Shown here: positions 1 to 8,265 of the stretch, piece after piece
Position numbering within the stretch: the stretch's first letter is position 1
How the letters are laid out: every line of letters begins with the position of its first letter
From: Flavobacteriia bacterium 40-80
GTDB lineage: Bacteria; Bacteroidota; Bacteroidia; Flavobacteriales_D; Crocinitomicaceae
Assembly (NCBI GenBank): GCA_001899145.1
Contig: MKVF01000030.1
Coordinates: forward strand, 124,001 to 188,000
Direction of reading: 5' to 3'
Length of the DNA: 64,000 nt
Made by a program: the position numbers and the translations under genes
The notes under the pieces: generated by a model
What the model was told of the DNA's origin: nothing
The model's database searches: none
What the model saw: the letters and a program-made list of their open reading frames with translations, nothing else

Positions 1-1254
1 TGGCAGGTTTCAACTGATAATGGCGCTACATGGAATAATGTGGATGATGTAGCTCCGGTTTCAGGATCAACGACAGCGACGCTGAATATTGCATCTGTTA
101 CAACAATTATGAACAATACGAAATACAGATGTGTGTTAACGACCAGCTGCGGGAATATTAACAGTTCAGTTGCGACACTTTCCGTTACAGCAGCAGGAGT
201 AGTGAATATTACAGCTCAGCCTCAGAATACCGGTATGTGTCCGAACGGAAGTACTTTTGTTCAGGTTACGGCATCCGGAGCAACAGCTTATCAGTGGGAA
301 ATCTCCACAGATGGCGGAACAACATGGGCGAATGTGACAAATAATACAAACTATGCCGGAGCCACAACAAACCAGCTGACAATTTCCGGATTGGCAATGT
401 CCGGCTCAGGTGCGCTTTACAGATGCCAGGTAGCAGGTCCTTGCGGAAATACGGCAACTAACAGTGCGGTATTAACGATCAGTGATATTGCGTTGATCAC
501 TTCTCAGCCTTCAAGCGAGGTTGTCTGTGAATCAGTAACTCATACATTCAGCGTTCAGGCAGATTTAGCCGTATCTTACAGCTGGCAGATCAGCTTTGAC
601 GGAAATACATGGTATGATTTGAATAACAGTACTACTTATTCAGGAGTGAATACAGCAGCTTTGACGGTTTCGAATGTGCAGATGAACCTTAATAATACGA
701 AATACCGCTGTTCAATTACCGGAGCATGCGGAGGTTCTGCTTATACAAACTCAGTAGTACTTACTGTGAACAAGCGTCCGGAAATTTATTTTGGTGCTCC
801 TCAGGTAGCGTGTATTTATGATTCCCCTTATTCTATCAGTGAGGTCACTCCTTCAGGAGGTACATTCTCCGGACCTGGGATTTCCAATAACTTGTTTAAT
901 CCTGTAGCTGCAGGAATGGGCACTCATACCATTACCTATACGGTAACGGAGAACGGCTGTTCCAGCTCAGCTTCTTCCACCATTGAAGTGAGTCAATGTC
1001 TTGGAATGACAGATCTGGTGAAAAATGAACTGTCTATTTTCCCTAATCCAACTTCTTCAATTGTTTATCTGAAAGGAACTGTTGAGAATTATGAAACAGC
1101 TGTTTTAATCGATAATCAGGGAAGAATGATTTCAAGCTGGGATTTGAAAACAACTGCTCAGTTTGATTTGTCTGATTTTGTAGATGGCTACTATTTTATC
1201 CGGGTTGTCGGAAAAGAGAATACAGTAGTTACAAAAATTCAATTAGTGAAATAA
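1..1254 (+). CDS. Ig-like repeat cell-surface protein with T9SS type-A sorting tail (5' partial)
   Basis: The reading frame is already open at base 1, so the N-terminus and any signal peptide lie outside the window; the GTG at 40 is only an internal codon. At least three Ig-like repeats are visible, each with a Trp in a S-x-D-G-x-T-W element, an N-N-T-x-Y segment and a late Y-R-C with a second Cys near C-G. They resemble repeats in secreted Bacteroidota adhesins. The last ~75 residues start with IFPNPTSS and end with a short Lys tail, matching the type-A 'Por secretion system' sorting domain that directs T9SS export and surface anchoring. The likely role is a surface adhesin; ligand unknown. 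The gene is followed at once by a strong terminator. Confidence is high for the family and the T9SS tail, low for the specific role. Confidence 0.85.
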   Translation, partial: WQVSTDNGATWNNVDDVAPVSGSTTATLNIASVTTIMNNTKYRCVLTTSCGNINSSVATLSVTAAGVVNITAQPQNTGMCPNGSTFVQVTASGATAYQWEISTDGGTTWANVTNNTNYAGATTNQLTISGLAMSGSGALYRCQVAGPCGNTATNSAVLTISDIALITSQPSSEVVCESVTHTFSVQADLAVSYSWQISFDGNTWYDLNNSTTYSGVNTAALTVSNVQMNLNNTKYRCSITGACGGSAYTNSVVLTVNKRPEIYFGAPQVACIYDSPYSISEVTPSGGTFSGPGISNNLFNPVAAGMGTHTITYTVTENGCSSSASSTIEVSQCLGMTDLVKNELSIFPNPTSSIVYLKGTVENYETAVLIDNQGRMISSWDLKTTAQFDLSDFVDGYYFIRVVGKENTVVTKIQLVK

Positions 1255-1275
1255 GCTTGCTATTTTATAAAACAG

Positions 1276-1303
1276 AAGACCGCTGGAAACAGCGGTCTTT
1301 TTT
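1276..1303 (+). terminator. Rho-independent terminator of the Ig-repeat gene
   Basis: A 10-bp perfect stem (1276-1285 with 1290-1299) closed by a GAAA tetraloop runs into a T tract, 22 bp after the stop codon at 1254. Confidence 0.9.
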
Positions 1304-1380
1304 ATGTGAAATAAAATTTGATTCAATGTGTAGGATAAAATTTCAGGCCAGCTTAAACTATTTTAAAATTAGCATTGGTA

Positions 1381-1596
1381 GAAAAAATAAACCCATGCAG
1401 GAATTTCTGAAGACTCAGAAATACACGATTTCGGTTACCGGGAAGCTTTGTAATCCACTGTTTGATAAATCGCTCCACTTAAAAAGTGGTGTGGCCCGCC
1501 ATTGCTTCTTCGAGATCCCCTATAATGTTTAAGTTGTTAGACTTCAAAACATACGCTGCATGGGTTCCGAGCTTAATCCATCAAAGAGCTAAACTC
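1381..1596 (-). ncRNA. Candidate structured RNA with 6S-like architecture
   Basis: On the minus strand an 11-bp perfect stem joins AACCCATGCAG (near 1557-1567) to CTGCATGGGTT (near 1390-1400), enclosing about 155 nt. Just inside, TTTTGAAG can pair with CTTCAGAA. The middle is largely unpaired and the tip carries a CCACTT/AAGTGG hairpin at 1475-1489. The 3' side runs into TTTATTTTTT, a plausible terminator tail. A TAAATTTG element at 1603-1610, overlapping the stop codon of the upstream gene, matches the Bacteroidota -7 consensus and would place the 5' end near 1596. A closing stem, large central bubble and apical hairpin of ~190-215 nt is the general shape of 6S RNA, and Flavobacteria are known to carry a divergent 6S family. 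I cannot run a covariance model, so the family is inference. The plus strand lacks a T tract at the matching end. Confidence 0.45.
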
Positions 1597-1607
1597 TTAT
1601 CCCAAAT

Positions 1608-3017
1608 TTACAAATTTTCCTGATGTATAGGTTTTAATAAATCTAAAATTGTTTTTACGGGACTGAAAGCTTCTGTCGGAATTTCCACAAAAATGGTCAG
1701 CCAGTTATACATGCCTCCATTCCATAACCCCGGTTTTTCCGTAAAAAATACTTTTTTCCCCTTTTGAGATTTTTTGACATGAAAAAACTGATCTTCATCG
1801 ACCAGCTGCTTCAGATTAAAGCGGTTTCCGTCTCTATCAGCATTTCGTAATGCCATTAAAACCGGATTAAAATGCGTGCTGTTAATTAATAAGCTGTATT
1901 GCTTATCTTTTGAATTTATCTGAGATTTTTCAATGATCTGTTTACGTGTTATACCATCTTTTTTCAGCCAGAACGGGCCTCCTCCCGGTTCTCCTTCATT
2001 TTTAACCATTCCACATACGCGGATTGGTAGATTTATAATATCAATAATCTGCTCGTCGCTTATGGAATCTAATTCACTTTCCAGCAGAATTTCATATTTT
2101 TTATTGAAAGCCTCAAAATTCTTTCTGGAAAAAACATTGATCAGCTCATTTCTTTCTTCTTCAATCTGAATTGCGATTCCTGCGAGCAAACGAAGCGTAT
2201 CGTATGAGGTTTTACTCTTGTTGTAATGCTGCAGATTGTCAATATTTTTAATGAATATGATATCTCCGGAGAGCTTATTAAGATTGTCTAATAATGCTCC
2301 ATGCCCGGAAGGCCTTCTGATCGGTATGTTATCTTTATCCGTCACCAATTCCTGATTCTCATCAAAGATATAAGCATCTGAAGCAGGATCCTGAACAGAG
2401 TATTCAATCTTTACTTTCTGTGTGATCAGATTATTGATGATATCGTGCTCTTTTTTGATTTGCTCACTAAACTTATTGTTGATAGTGAAATGAAAAAGAG
2501 GCCTGTGAGGAGCTATTTCCACTCCCTGTACAATATGGCTCTGAAAAGGAGACAGTACAAAAGGGCCGATACTGTGAAAAGGAATGAGCCCTTTAGGCAA
2601 ATTCCCGAGGTTTAATCCGGAATCATTCAGCAGATAATCGATGAATTCTTCCAGTATAATTTCCTTGTTTTTCAATGATTCCAGAATGTCTGCCGGGATC
2701 TTTTTCGCAAAAGCAAAATCTTCAAAATGATTAATGAAACGCTCCACCTTTCCCTGGTTGTAATCATCATCACTGTTAAGAAAATTAAACAGGAATTCGA
2801 ACATCCTGGATCCTGCTCCGGATGCCGGGATAAAAAATGTTGTCTGGTAACCGGATGTGCAGTAGGTTTGTATATAATTTTCCCGCTGAGCCGGAGAAAA
2901 TTTCAAAATTCCCTTTCCTGTCTTACAGGGATCAACAATTTCCAGATGATTGAAAGGTTGAAATGCTTGCGCTTTTTGCAGGGATATCAGATCATTTTCT
3001 TCGTTCAGGTCACTCAT
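1608..3017 (-). CDS. DUF4301 family protein
   Basis: A 469-residue soluble protein without a signal peptide or membrane segments. Near residue 65 it has PASGAGSRMF, which resembles the glycine-rich nucleotide-binding loop of nucleotidyltransferases and is characteristic of DUF4301 (Bacteroidota proteins of about 500 residues). Later GEPGGGPFW and an R-R-P-S-G-H-G stretch are further family-like conserved patches. A sugar-nucleotidyltransferase-like function has been suggested for such folds, but no reaction is established and I assign none. The gene is divergent from the methyltransferase, with only 34 bp between starts. Its stop codon overlaps the putative promoter of the downstream structured RNA. 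Family assignment is fairly sure, function unknown. Confidence 0.75.
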   Translation of the reverse strand: MSDLNEENDLISLQKAQAFQPFNHLEIVDPCKTGKGILKFSPAQRENYIQTYCTSGYQTTFFIPASGAGSRMFEFLFNFLNSDDDYNQGKVERFINHFEDFAFAKKIPADILESLKNKEIILEEFIDYLLNDSGLNLGNLPKGLIPFHSIGPFVLSPFQSHIVQGVEIAPHRPLFHFTINNKFSEQIKKEHDIINNLITQKVKIEYSVQDPASDAYIFDENQELVTDKDNIPIRRPSGHGALLDNLNKLSGDIIFIKNIDNLQHYNKSKTSYDTLRLLAGIAIQIEEERNELINVFSRKNFEAFNKKYEILLESELDSISDEQIIDIINLPIRVCGMVKNEGEPGGGPFWLKKDGITRKQIIEKSQINSKDKQYSLLINSTHFNPVLMALRNADRDGNRFNLKQLVDEDQFFHVKKSQKGKKVFFTEKPGLWNGGMYNWLTIFVEIPTEAFSPVKTILDLLKPIHQENL

Positions 3018-3051
3018 ATTAGTTTAAATTATGTTACTTTGTCTTTTACAG

Positions 3052-3831
3052 ATGAAGAATGCCTACGAATATATAAAATACCTGTTAATCTCCCAAGGGA
3101 GACATGCTTTTCATTCCCCTTTTGTGTATGATTTTAAGGACAAATGCTTGAAAATGAAAATGGACTTTGCCTTCCTTGAAAAACAAGAAAAACAGTTGTA
3201 TTCCTTAAAAAAGGATGATTCGGTATTCGAGATGAAAGATTTTGGTGCAGGTTCCCGGAAAATGGAACGCCGGAGGCAGGTAAATGAAGTATTTAAGAAT
3301 GCGGCAACCAAAGGAGTCTTCTTAGAAGTGCTAAGCCAGATTTCTTTATTTTATAAACCCGAAAAAATACTTGAATTAGGAACTTCGCTGGGCGTCGGGA
3401 CGTTTGCGCTGACAAGTGGAGGCGGTTTGGTTGTAACCGTCGATGCGTGTGATAAGACACAGGCTTTTGCCCGGAAATATTTTCCTTTAGTTTCTTCTGA
3501 AGTCCGGTTTGTAAATGATACGTTTGATCATTTTATCAGCCGGGACAGCTCTGTTTATGACTTAATATTTATTGACGGTCACCATGACGGTACATCCTTA
3601 AAAAGATATTTAAAGCAGCTTCAGAAAAATAGTCATGAAGAAACGATTTTTATCCTGGATGATATTCGCTGGAACAGAGATATGTTAAGAGCCTGGACCG
3701 AAATTATTGAAGACAGGGATTACCATTTGTCAATGGATTTATTTAAGTTTGGTATTGTGATGAAACGCCCTCATCAGCAAAAGCAGCATTTTGTGGTGCG
3801 TTTGAATGGTATTTTAAGAAGTTTGTTATGA
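3052..3831 (+). CDS. Class I SAM-dependent O-methyltransferase-like protein
   Basis: About 259 residues. The SAM-binding motif I is visible as ILELGTSLGVGTFAL, followed by an acidic VTVDAC strand and VYDLIFIDGHHDG, which matches the Methyltransf_24/O-methyltransferase group. The N-terminal block with YIKYLL and GRHAFHSPFVYDF is typical of a Bacteroidota subfamily. The ATG at 3052 is preferred over the one at 3031 because homologous proteins as I recall them start at MKNAYEYIKYLL. The substrate cannot be read from the sequence. The stop overlaps the next start by 4 bp (ATGA), so it is translationally coupled to the adenosyltransferase gene, though no functional link is obvious. Confidence 0.75.
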   Translation: MKNAYEYIKYLLISQGRHAFHSPFVYDFKDKCLKMKMDFAFLEKQEKQLYSLKKDDSVFEMKDFGAGSRKMERRRQVNEVFKNAATKGVFLEVLSQISLFYKPEKILELGTSLGVGTFALTSGGGLVVTVDACDKTQAFARKYFPLVSSEVRFVNDTFDHFISRDSSVYDLIFIDGHHDGTSLKRYLKQLQKNSHEETIFILDDIRWNRDMLRAWTEIIEDRDYHLSMDLFKFGIVMKRPHQQKQHFVVRLNGILRSLL

Positions 3832-4382
3832 AAGTCTATACAAAGAAAGGAGATAAAGGAAAAACGGGGCTTATCGGTGGAACGAGAGTTTCTAAGTATT
3901 CGCTGAGAATTGAATCTTATGGTACAGTTGATGAGCTGAATTCACATATCGGTCTGATTCGTGATTCTGTCGATGATAAAGAATTGTTCAGCCAGCTGCT
4001 GATTGTTCAGGACCGCCTTTTTACACTGGGAGCTATTCTGGCAGCGGATCCTGAAAAGTCCAGAATGCAGTTGCCTTCGTTGTTTGAAAGTGACGTCACT
4101 TATCTGGAGGAAAGAATAGATGAAATGGACAGCCAGATAGAACCGATGAAAACGTTTGTTTTGCCCGGAGGACACCCTGTTGTTTCCTATTGCCATATTG
4201 CCCGGTGTGTTTGCAGAAGAGCGGAACGTCTCGTTGTTGGTCTTGTTCAGGAAAGTCCTCTGGATGAAAATGTGCTGCCTTATCTGAACCGGTTAAGTGA
4301 TTATTTATTTGTTTTGTCGAGATATTTGACCAAACAATTGGGAGCAAAGGAATATCCCTGGATCCCGAAGATGGAAAAGTAA
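3828..4382 (+). CDS. Cob(I)alamin adenosyltransferase, PduO type
   Basis: This 184-residue protein starts with the signature MKVYTKKGDKGKTGLIGG, followed by R-I-E-S-Y-G-T-V-D-E-L-N-S-H-I-G and the late C-R-R-A-E-R-L block, all diagnostic of the PduO/MMAB family. The family transfers the adenosyl group of ATP to cob(I)alamin in the cytoplasm, producing adenosylcobalamin for B12-dependent enzymes such as methylmalonyl-CoA mutase. The length is normal. It overlaps the upstream methyltransferase gene by 4 bp. No cobalamin riboswitch is visible nearby. A DUF2141 gene follows after 29 bp. Confidence 0.92.
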   Translation: MKVYTKKGDKGKTGLIGGTRVSKYSLRIESYGTVDELNSHIGLIRDSVDDKELFSQLLIVQDRLFTLGAILAADPEKSRMQLPSLFESDVTYLEERIDEMDSQIEPMKTFVLPGGHPVVSYCHIARCVCRRAERLVVGLVQESPLDENVLPYLNRLSDYLFVLSRYLTKQLGAKEYPWIPKMEK

Positions 4383-4411
4383 GTTTGTAAATTAGATAAA
4401 GTAAGACGACT

Positions 4412-4858
4412 ATGAAAAAAGTAAAAATGATCCTGCCTGTGCTGTGCTTGCTATTGGGAGCTTATTCCTTTATGGGAATGGCAGATACTCCTGTTTATAA
4501 TGTTAAACTGAAAATGTCAAATATCCGTAGTTCCGAAGGACGTTTGCAATTAAGGATTTTCAAGGATGAAGCAGCTTATGAGGAAAGAAAGCCTTTGAAG
4601 ACTATTATTATTTCCAAAGAAGGATTAAAAAATCAATACTTGGAGCATGTTATTACCATGGAAAAAGGAACCTATGGCTTTTCTATGCTTGACGATGAAA
4701 ATGCGAATGGTAAAATGGATTATTCATTTATGACTCCTAAAGAAGGATTTGCGTTTGCGAATTATTATCACAAAGGCTGGAGCCAACCAAAATTTGAGAA
4801 CTTTAAAGCAACAATTGACGGAGATACTTACCTGTCAATGCAATTCAGATATCTGTGA
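4412..4858 (+). CDS. DUF2141 exported protein
   Basis: A 148-residue protein with an N-terminal signal peptide (MKKVKMILPVLCLLLGAYSF, cleavage probably near residue 24). The mature part has the DUF2141 pattern: a V-K-L-K-M-S-N-I strand, G-R-L-Q-L-R-I-F, a D-D-E-N-A-N-G-K-M-D loop resembling a calcium-binding turn, and a P-K-E-G-F-A-F-A-N block. The fold is probably a small beta sandwich in the periplasm or outer membrane; function unknown. It is probably co-transcribed with the adenosyltransferase gene 29 bp upstream. The domain call is secure, the role is not. Confidence 0.8.
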   Translation: MKKVKMILPVLCLLLGAYSFMGMADTPVYNVKLKMSNIRSSEGRLQLRIFKDEAAYEERKPLKTIIISKEGLKNQYLEHVITMEKGTYGFSMLDDENANGKMDYSFMTPKEGFAFANYYHKGWSQPKFENFKATIDGDTYLSMQFRYL

Positions 4859-4927
4859 TTCAGAGAGGATTCTTCGTACGGGATGAGAGAAGAAATGCAG
4901 ATAATTTTAAATTAGAGAGAATCACAC

Positions 4928-4950
4928 AGAAAGTTTAACAAAAACTTTCT
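4928..4950. repeat. Perfect 9-bp inverted repeat upstream of the DUF2795 promoter
   Basis: AGAAAGTTT at 4928-4936 and AAACTTTCT at 4942-4950 are perfect complements with a 5-bp spacer. No T tract follows, so it is not a classical terminator. It lies just upstream of the -33 element of the next promoter and could bind a dimeric regulator or act as a weak transcript end for the DUF2141 gene. Confidence 0.5.
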
Positions 4951-4960
4951 ATTGTATAAC

Positions 4961-4990
4961 TTGTATTTTATCCAAATAAAATTACTTTTG
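4961..4990 (+). promoter_or_regulatory. Bacteroidota-type promoter for the DUF2795 gene
   Basis: TTG at 4961-4963 is followed after 19 bp by TACTTTTG at 4983-4990, an exact match to the TAnnTTTG -7 consensus. The expected transcription start is near 4997, leaving a leader of about 25 nt. Confidence 0.6.
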
Positions 4991-5021
4991 CGCAAAACTG
5001 AACAAAATAAAACGTAACATT

Positions 5022-5243
5022 ATGTACTGGACACTCGAATTAGCCTCATATTTGGAAGATGCGCCATGGCCGGCGACAAAAGACGAATTGATTGATTTTG
5101 CAATCAGAACCGGCGCACCTCTGGAAGTAGTGGAAAATCTTCAGGATCTGGAAGACGAGGGAGATATATACGAAAGTATTGAGGAAATTTGGCCTGATTA
5201 TCCTTCTAAAGATGACTTTTTATTCAATGAAGATGAATATTAA
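5022..5243 (+). CDS. Small DUF2795 domain protein
   Basis: A 73-residue, very acidic cytoplasmic protein, MYWTLELASYLEDAPWPATK at the start, ending in a D/E-rich tail. The W-P-A-T-K-D-E-L-I-D-F-A and V-V-E-N-L-Q-D-L-E-D-E-G elements match DUF2795, a small helical family widespread and well conserved in Bacteroidota. It stands alone with its own promoter and terminator, suggesting an independently and perhaps highly expressed protein. No function is established. Confidence 0.85.
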   Translation: MYWTLELASYLEDAPWPATKDELIDFAIRTGAPLEVVENLQDLEDEGDIYESIEEIWPDYPSKDDFLFNEDEY

Positions 5244-5247
5244 AATA

Positions 5248-5274
5248 AATCCTGGTGAAAGACCGGGATTTTTT
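5248..5274. terminator. Terminator after the DUF2795 gene
   Basis: A 9-bp stem (5248-5256 with 5262-5270, one T-G pair) followed by a T run on the plus strand. It abuts the stop of the convergent glycosyltransferase gene, so it may serve both directions. Confidence 0.8.
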
Positions 5275-6331
5275 ATTTTGTAATGATCCTACGTCCTTTC
5301 CAGCTTGGAGTAATCAAAACGGAAAACAATCCAATGAGTATCATCCAAACCGGATAGAATAACGAGAAAACGGAAATCCTGAGTAAAGAAAAACGTTTTC
5401 CTATTTTTACCAGATACGGATAAAAGGTGATACAGTCAAATGCAATTTTTGTAAGAATCAGTTCCGTTGCTTTGCCTAGGTTCAGTAACATGATCATTAC
5501 GAAACCCCAGTGATAAATAATTCCCGTGAGCCCAATGATAACAGGTAAAAAAGACTGTACGGATGAGCCCTTTTTTATCCATCTGATACGTTGCCGGATG
5601 ATCTCCGGGAAATGATCAGGTATATAACTTTTAACACAAAGCTCTTTTTCAGTGGACTGCACTATTTGTTTATTACGGCGAACCAGAAAATTGAGAAAAT
5701 AGATGTCGTCCCCGCTTGTTATATCCTGGTTTTTATCTTGTTGTATGAAATCATGATACAGTTTGCGTTTGAAGAGAAAATTACCACCGCTTGCTGAAAA
5801 CGGGCGATCCAGAAAATGAAGTCCGTTATTTAAGGCAAAAAGATAGTAGTAATCTAAATTGAAAAAGCTGAAAAAAGGTTGATTTTCAATAGCGACCGGT
5901 AAAATGTGCGCATCTTTTAATATTAATTCTGAAAGATGATAAAAATAATCATCCGGCAGCCGGACATCGGCATCCAGCGTAAGGATATATTCTGTATCAG
6001 CAAATGATATTCCGTTTTTTATGGCCGCTTTTTTTCCTTGTTCATTTTCTAAGTGGATGATTTTAAAGGTTAATTCCTTAAAATCTTCCAGTATCTCAAC
6101 AGACAAATCTTCCGAATGATCGTTGATAAAAATTATGGATTTTGGAAGTGAAGGTTGTTTTTTCAGAGAGTTCAGCAATGCCGGCAATTGTTTCATCTCA
6201 TTCCGGAAGGGGATGATAACAGTTAAATTCTGAAGCAGTTCATTCTGAGTTGTTGTACGGTTTTTTAAAGTTAATTGCCCGAACAGGATAATAATTGTGA
6301 ATAGAGAAAAGAAAATCAGAAAACTACTCAT
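5273..6331 (-). CDS. Membrane-anchored family 2 glycosyltransferase
   Basis: A 352-residue protein with an N-terminal transmembrane segment (about residues 2-20), a cytoplasmic GT-A domain beginning LTVIIPFRNE, a FINDHSED nucleotide-binding patch and a DXD-containing LTLDADVRLPDDYF, then R-Q-R-I-R-W-I-K-K-G (the Q/RXXRW-like motif of processive GT2 enzymes) and two or three C-terminal membrane helices. It therefore transfers a sugar from a nucleotide donor to a membrane-bound acceptor, but donor and acceptor are unknown. The stop/start region overlaps the downstream-strand neighbour (the membrane protein at 6324) by 8 bp, so the two probably act together in lipid or glycan assembly. Confidence 0.82.
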   Translation of the reverse strand: MSSFLIFFSLFTIIILFGQLTLKNRTTTQNELLQNLTVIIPFRNEMKQLPALLNSLKKQPSLPKSIIFINDHSEDLSVEILEDFKELTFKIIHLENEQGKKAAIKNGISFADTEYILTLDADVRLPDDYFYHLSELILKDAHILPVAIENQPFFSFFNLDYYYLFALNNGLHFLDRPFSASGGNFLFKRKLYHDFIQQDKNQDITSGDDIYFLNFLVRRNKQIVQSTEKELCVKSYIPDHFPEIIRQRIRWIKKGSSVQSFLPVIIGLTGIIYHWGFVMIMLLNLGKATELILTKIAFDCITFYPYLVKIGKRFSLLRISVFSLFYPVWMILIGLFSVLITPSWKGRRIITK

Positions 6332-7247
6332 ATTTTTTCTTTTTCATTAAAAACGGGATTCCGGTCACTGCAGGTATAACCTGGTTAATAACCGACAGTA
6401 ACAGCGATGAACAAAGGATGATGTTCGTATTAGGAATGACAGCTGATAAGATCACTAATGCCACCGTTTCCCGTATGAACAGCTTTCCCCAGATAAAGCT
6501 TGGAATCAATGTACTCCAAAAATAAATGATGCTGACATATAGGAAGTAATACCAATGGAAATCTGCCTGAAATACATTTAGCATTAATACATATTGTAGC
6601 GAAAAGACGAAATACCGGAGGATATTATAAATTAAAAACCGGAGCTTTAGCCACTGGTTCTTTTTACTGTACCGGAAATAGCGGAAAAAGGAGAGGAGTC
6701 GTATTCGCTCCGGTTTCAGCTGCTCAAATCCGAAGTAGAGCATCCAGCCAAGTAGCAGGAAAATACAAATAATCCAGTTAAATTTAGAGGGAAACAGCTG
6801 ATATTGTTCCTTTTGAAAGAATAATACAACCGCACCGATGGAGAGTGTTGTCAGAAATTGAGAGTAGCTGGCAAGTAAGGTATAAAGTGTCAGTTGAGGG
6901 CGGAGCCGGAAAGGATAGTAGATGATTCGTCCGGCAAAGTTTCCGATAAAATTAGGAGTGATAAATCCTGAAAATATTCCGCTTAGGAAAGAACTGATGC
7001 TCTCTTTTCTGTGAAAATAGTTAAGATGCTTTAACGTTACCTTCCACTTTAAATATTCGAAATACCAGTTGAGCGGCATCAATATCAGAATGAGTAACAG
7101 TAAATCAAATCTTACGAGATGGAAAGCTTCAAAATTAATCTGCTTTATGATATTCTTCTGACGAAACAGGATCCATATAAAAACGGCTACGGCAACAAAC
7201 TTTGCTACCAGTATAAGTTTTGGATAGAATTTCGTAGTTTTAGACAC
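6324..7247 (-). CDS. Polytopic membrane protein, flippase-like (LPG synthase TM-region family)
   Basis: A 307-residue protein with about seven hydrophobic helices and little else. The [14 protein letters not shown] stretch near residue 95 resembles the conserved P-x-x-x-G-E-x-x-R region of the lysylphosphatidylglycerol synthase transmembrane family (PF03706-like). These proteins are often paired with GT2 enzymes and are thought to move lipid-linked molecules across the membrane. It lies first in a two-gene unit with the GT2 gene (8-bp overlap) and is divergent from ruvC with 13 bp between starts. The family call is moderate. Confidence 0.6.
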   Translation of the reverse strand: MSKTTKFYPKLILVAKFVAVAVFIWILFRQKNIIKQINFEAFHLVRFDLLLLILILMPLNWYFEYLKWKVTLKHLNYFHRKESISSFLSGIFSGFITPNFIGNFAGRIIYYPFRLRPQLTLYTLLASYSQFLTTLSIGAVVLFFQKEQYQLFPSKFNWIICIFLLLGWMLYFGFEQLKPERIRLLSFFRYFRYSKKNQWLKLRFLIYNILRYFVFSLQYVLMLNVFQADFHWYYFLYVSIIYFWSTLIPSFIWGKLFIRETVALVILSAVIPNTNIILCSSLLLSVINQVIPAVTGIPFLMKKKKYE

Positions 7248-7260
7248 TGAATTTGAAATA

Positions 7261-7815
7261 ATGACCGAAGATAAAATAATTCTGGGAATTGATCCCGGTA
7301 CGACCGTAATGGGATATGGATTAATTCACGTAAAAGGTAAAAAAGTGGAATTAATCAACTTCGGAATCCTTCAGTTATCTAAAATTGAACATCACCCGGA
7401 TAAGCTGAAACGCATTTACGATCGTGTAGCGCAGCTGATCAAAGAATATCATCCGGATGAACTGGCTATAGAAGCCCCTTTTTTTGGGAAGAATGTACAA
7501 TCCATGCTGAAATTGGGACGAGCGCAGGGTGTAGCGATTGCCGCAGCCTTGGCTTGCTCTTTGCCTTTTGAAGAATATACCCCCAAACGTATAAAGCAGG
7601 CTATTGTAGGGAACGGAAATGCTTCAAAAGAACAGGTAGCCGGTATGTTGCAAAAATTGTTAAACTTTTCGGAAATGCCTAAATACCTGGATGCGACAGA
7701 TGGATTAGCAGTAGCGGTATGCCATCATTTCTCTAAAGGGGTAGGAGAGCATAATAAAACAGCAGTAAACAGCTGGAAACAATTTGTCGTGAAGAATCCG
7801 GACAGGAAAGTGTGA
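7261..7815 (+). CDS. ruvC: Crossover junction endodeoxyribonuclease RuvC
   Basis: A 184-residue protein with the complete RuvC acidic tetrad in the expected order: D11 in GIDPGTT, E71 in [11 protein letters not shown], and D144 and D147 in [14 protein letters not shown]. The [11 protein letters not shown] segment also matches. RuvC is the dimeric Holliday-junction resolvase that acts with RuvAB in recombination repair; ruvA and ruvB are not in this window. The gene is monocistronic here. The short leader contains TGAATTTG, one base off the -7 consensus, very close to the ATG. Confidence 0.96.
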   Translation: MTEDKIILGIDPGTTVMGYGLIHVKGKKVELINFGILQLSKIEHHPDKLKRIYDRVAQLIKEYHPDELAIEAPFFGKNVQSMLKLGRAQGVAIAAALACSLPFEEYTPKRIKQAIVGNGNASKEQVAGMLQKLLNFSEMPKYLDATDGLAVAVCHHFSKGVGEHNKTAVNSWKQFVVKNPDRKV

Positions 7816-7824
7816 AAAAATAAT

Positions 7825-7859
7825 GAATTTAGAATTTAGAATTTAGAATTTAGAATTTT
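7825..7859. repeat. Tandem 7-bp repeat (GAATTTA)x5
   Basis: Five head-to-tail copies of GAATTTA, the last ending GAATTTT, in the 102-bp gap between the convergent genes ruvC and the DUF4296 gene. Possibly a variable microsatellite; no gene is interrupted. Confidence 0.9.
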
Positions 7860-7917
7860 CGATCTGTAAAAAATCTGAAAAGCTTTTTTGGGTATTCTCT
7901 GAATAACATAAGCGTAA

Positions 7918-8265
7918 TTACTCCGATTCATTCATCTGAATAGTAATTCTGTCGGACATTCTATCATAAATGTAATTCATAGTATCCTGGTAGAAAGCGT
8001 AATACTCAAAAGAACGCTTATAGCGATCGAAGTTCAGGGAATAACTCTGTAAAATTGAATCACCGGAATTTTTTACAATGTCCACTTGTGAAACCAATTG
8101 GGGATAATCCCGTTGCAGAGCATTTTCCATCAGCAGCACATCACTCATGACCATGATCATGGTATCCACAGGAATAATGTCTTTTGGAACAGATGTTTCC
8201 AGTCTTGCATCATTACAGCTTCCAAGGAATAAGGCAGAGGATAGAAAACAGAGAAATTTTTTCAT
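7918..8265 (-). CDS. DUF4296 lipoprotein
   Basis: A 115-residue lipoprotein precursor: hydrophobic leader followed by a lipobox ending LGSC at about residue 17. The mature part holds I-P-x-D-T-M-x-x-V-M-S-D-V-L-L-M-E, then a Y-S-L-N-F-D-R-Y-K-R-S-F-E-Y-Y block, the hallmark of DUF4296. It is probably anchored in the outer or inner membrane facing the periplasm; function unknown. Its start overlaps the pyrC stop by 4 bp, in the conserved Bacteroidota order mannosyltransferase - dihydroorotase - DUF4296, so it is translated from that operon. Confidence 0.85.
   Translation of the reverse strand: MKKFLCFLSSALFLGSCNDARLETSVPKDIIPVDTMIMVMSDVLLMENALQRDYPQLVSQVDIVKNSGDSILQSYSLNFDRYKRSFEYYAFYQDTMNYIYDRMSDRITIQMNESE

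Noticed and set aside
1-1254. CRISPR-like or DNA-level repeats
   Set aside because: The similarity is from protein-level Ig repeats; there are no short identical repeats with regular spacers.
1257-1532. 91-residue plus-strand ORF
   Set aside because: It begins across the terminator of the preceding gene, has no recognisable domain, and its sequence coincides with the structured-RNA candidate on the other strand.
1381-1600. Structured RNA on the plus strand
   Set aside because: The closing stem is symmetric, but only the minus strand has the T tract at the 3' end and a -7 element at the 5' end.
3031-3051. Upstream ATG for the methyltransferase
   Set aside because: It would add MLLCLLQ, unlike the conserved start, and lies over a probable promoter.
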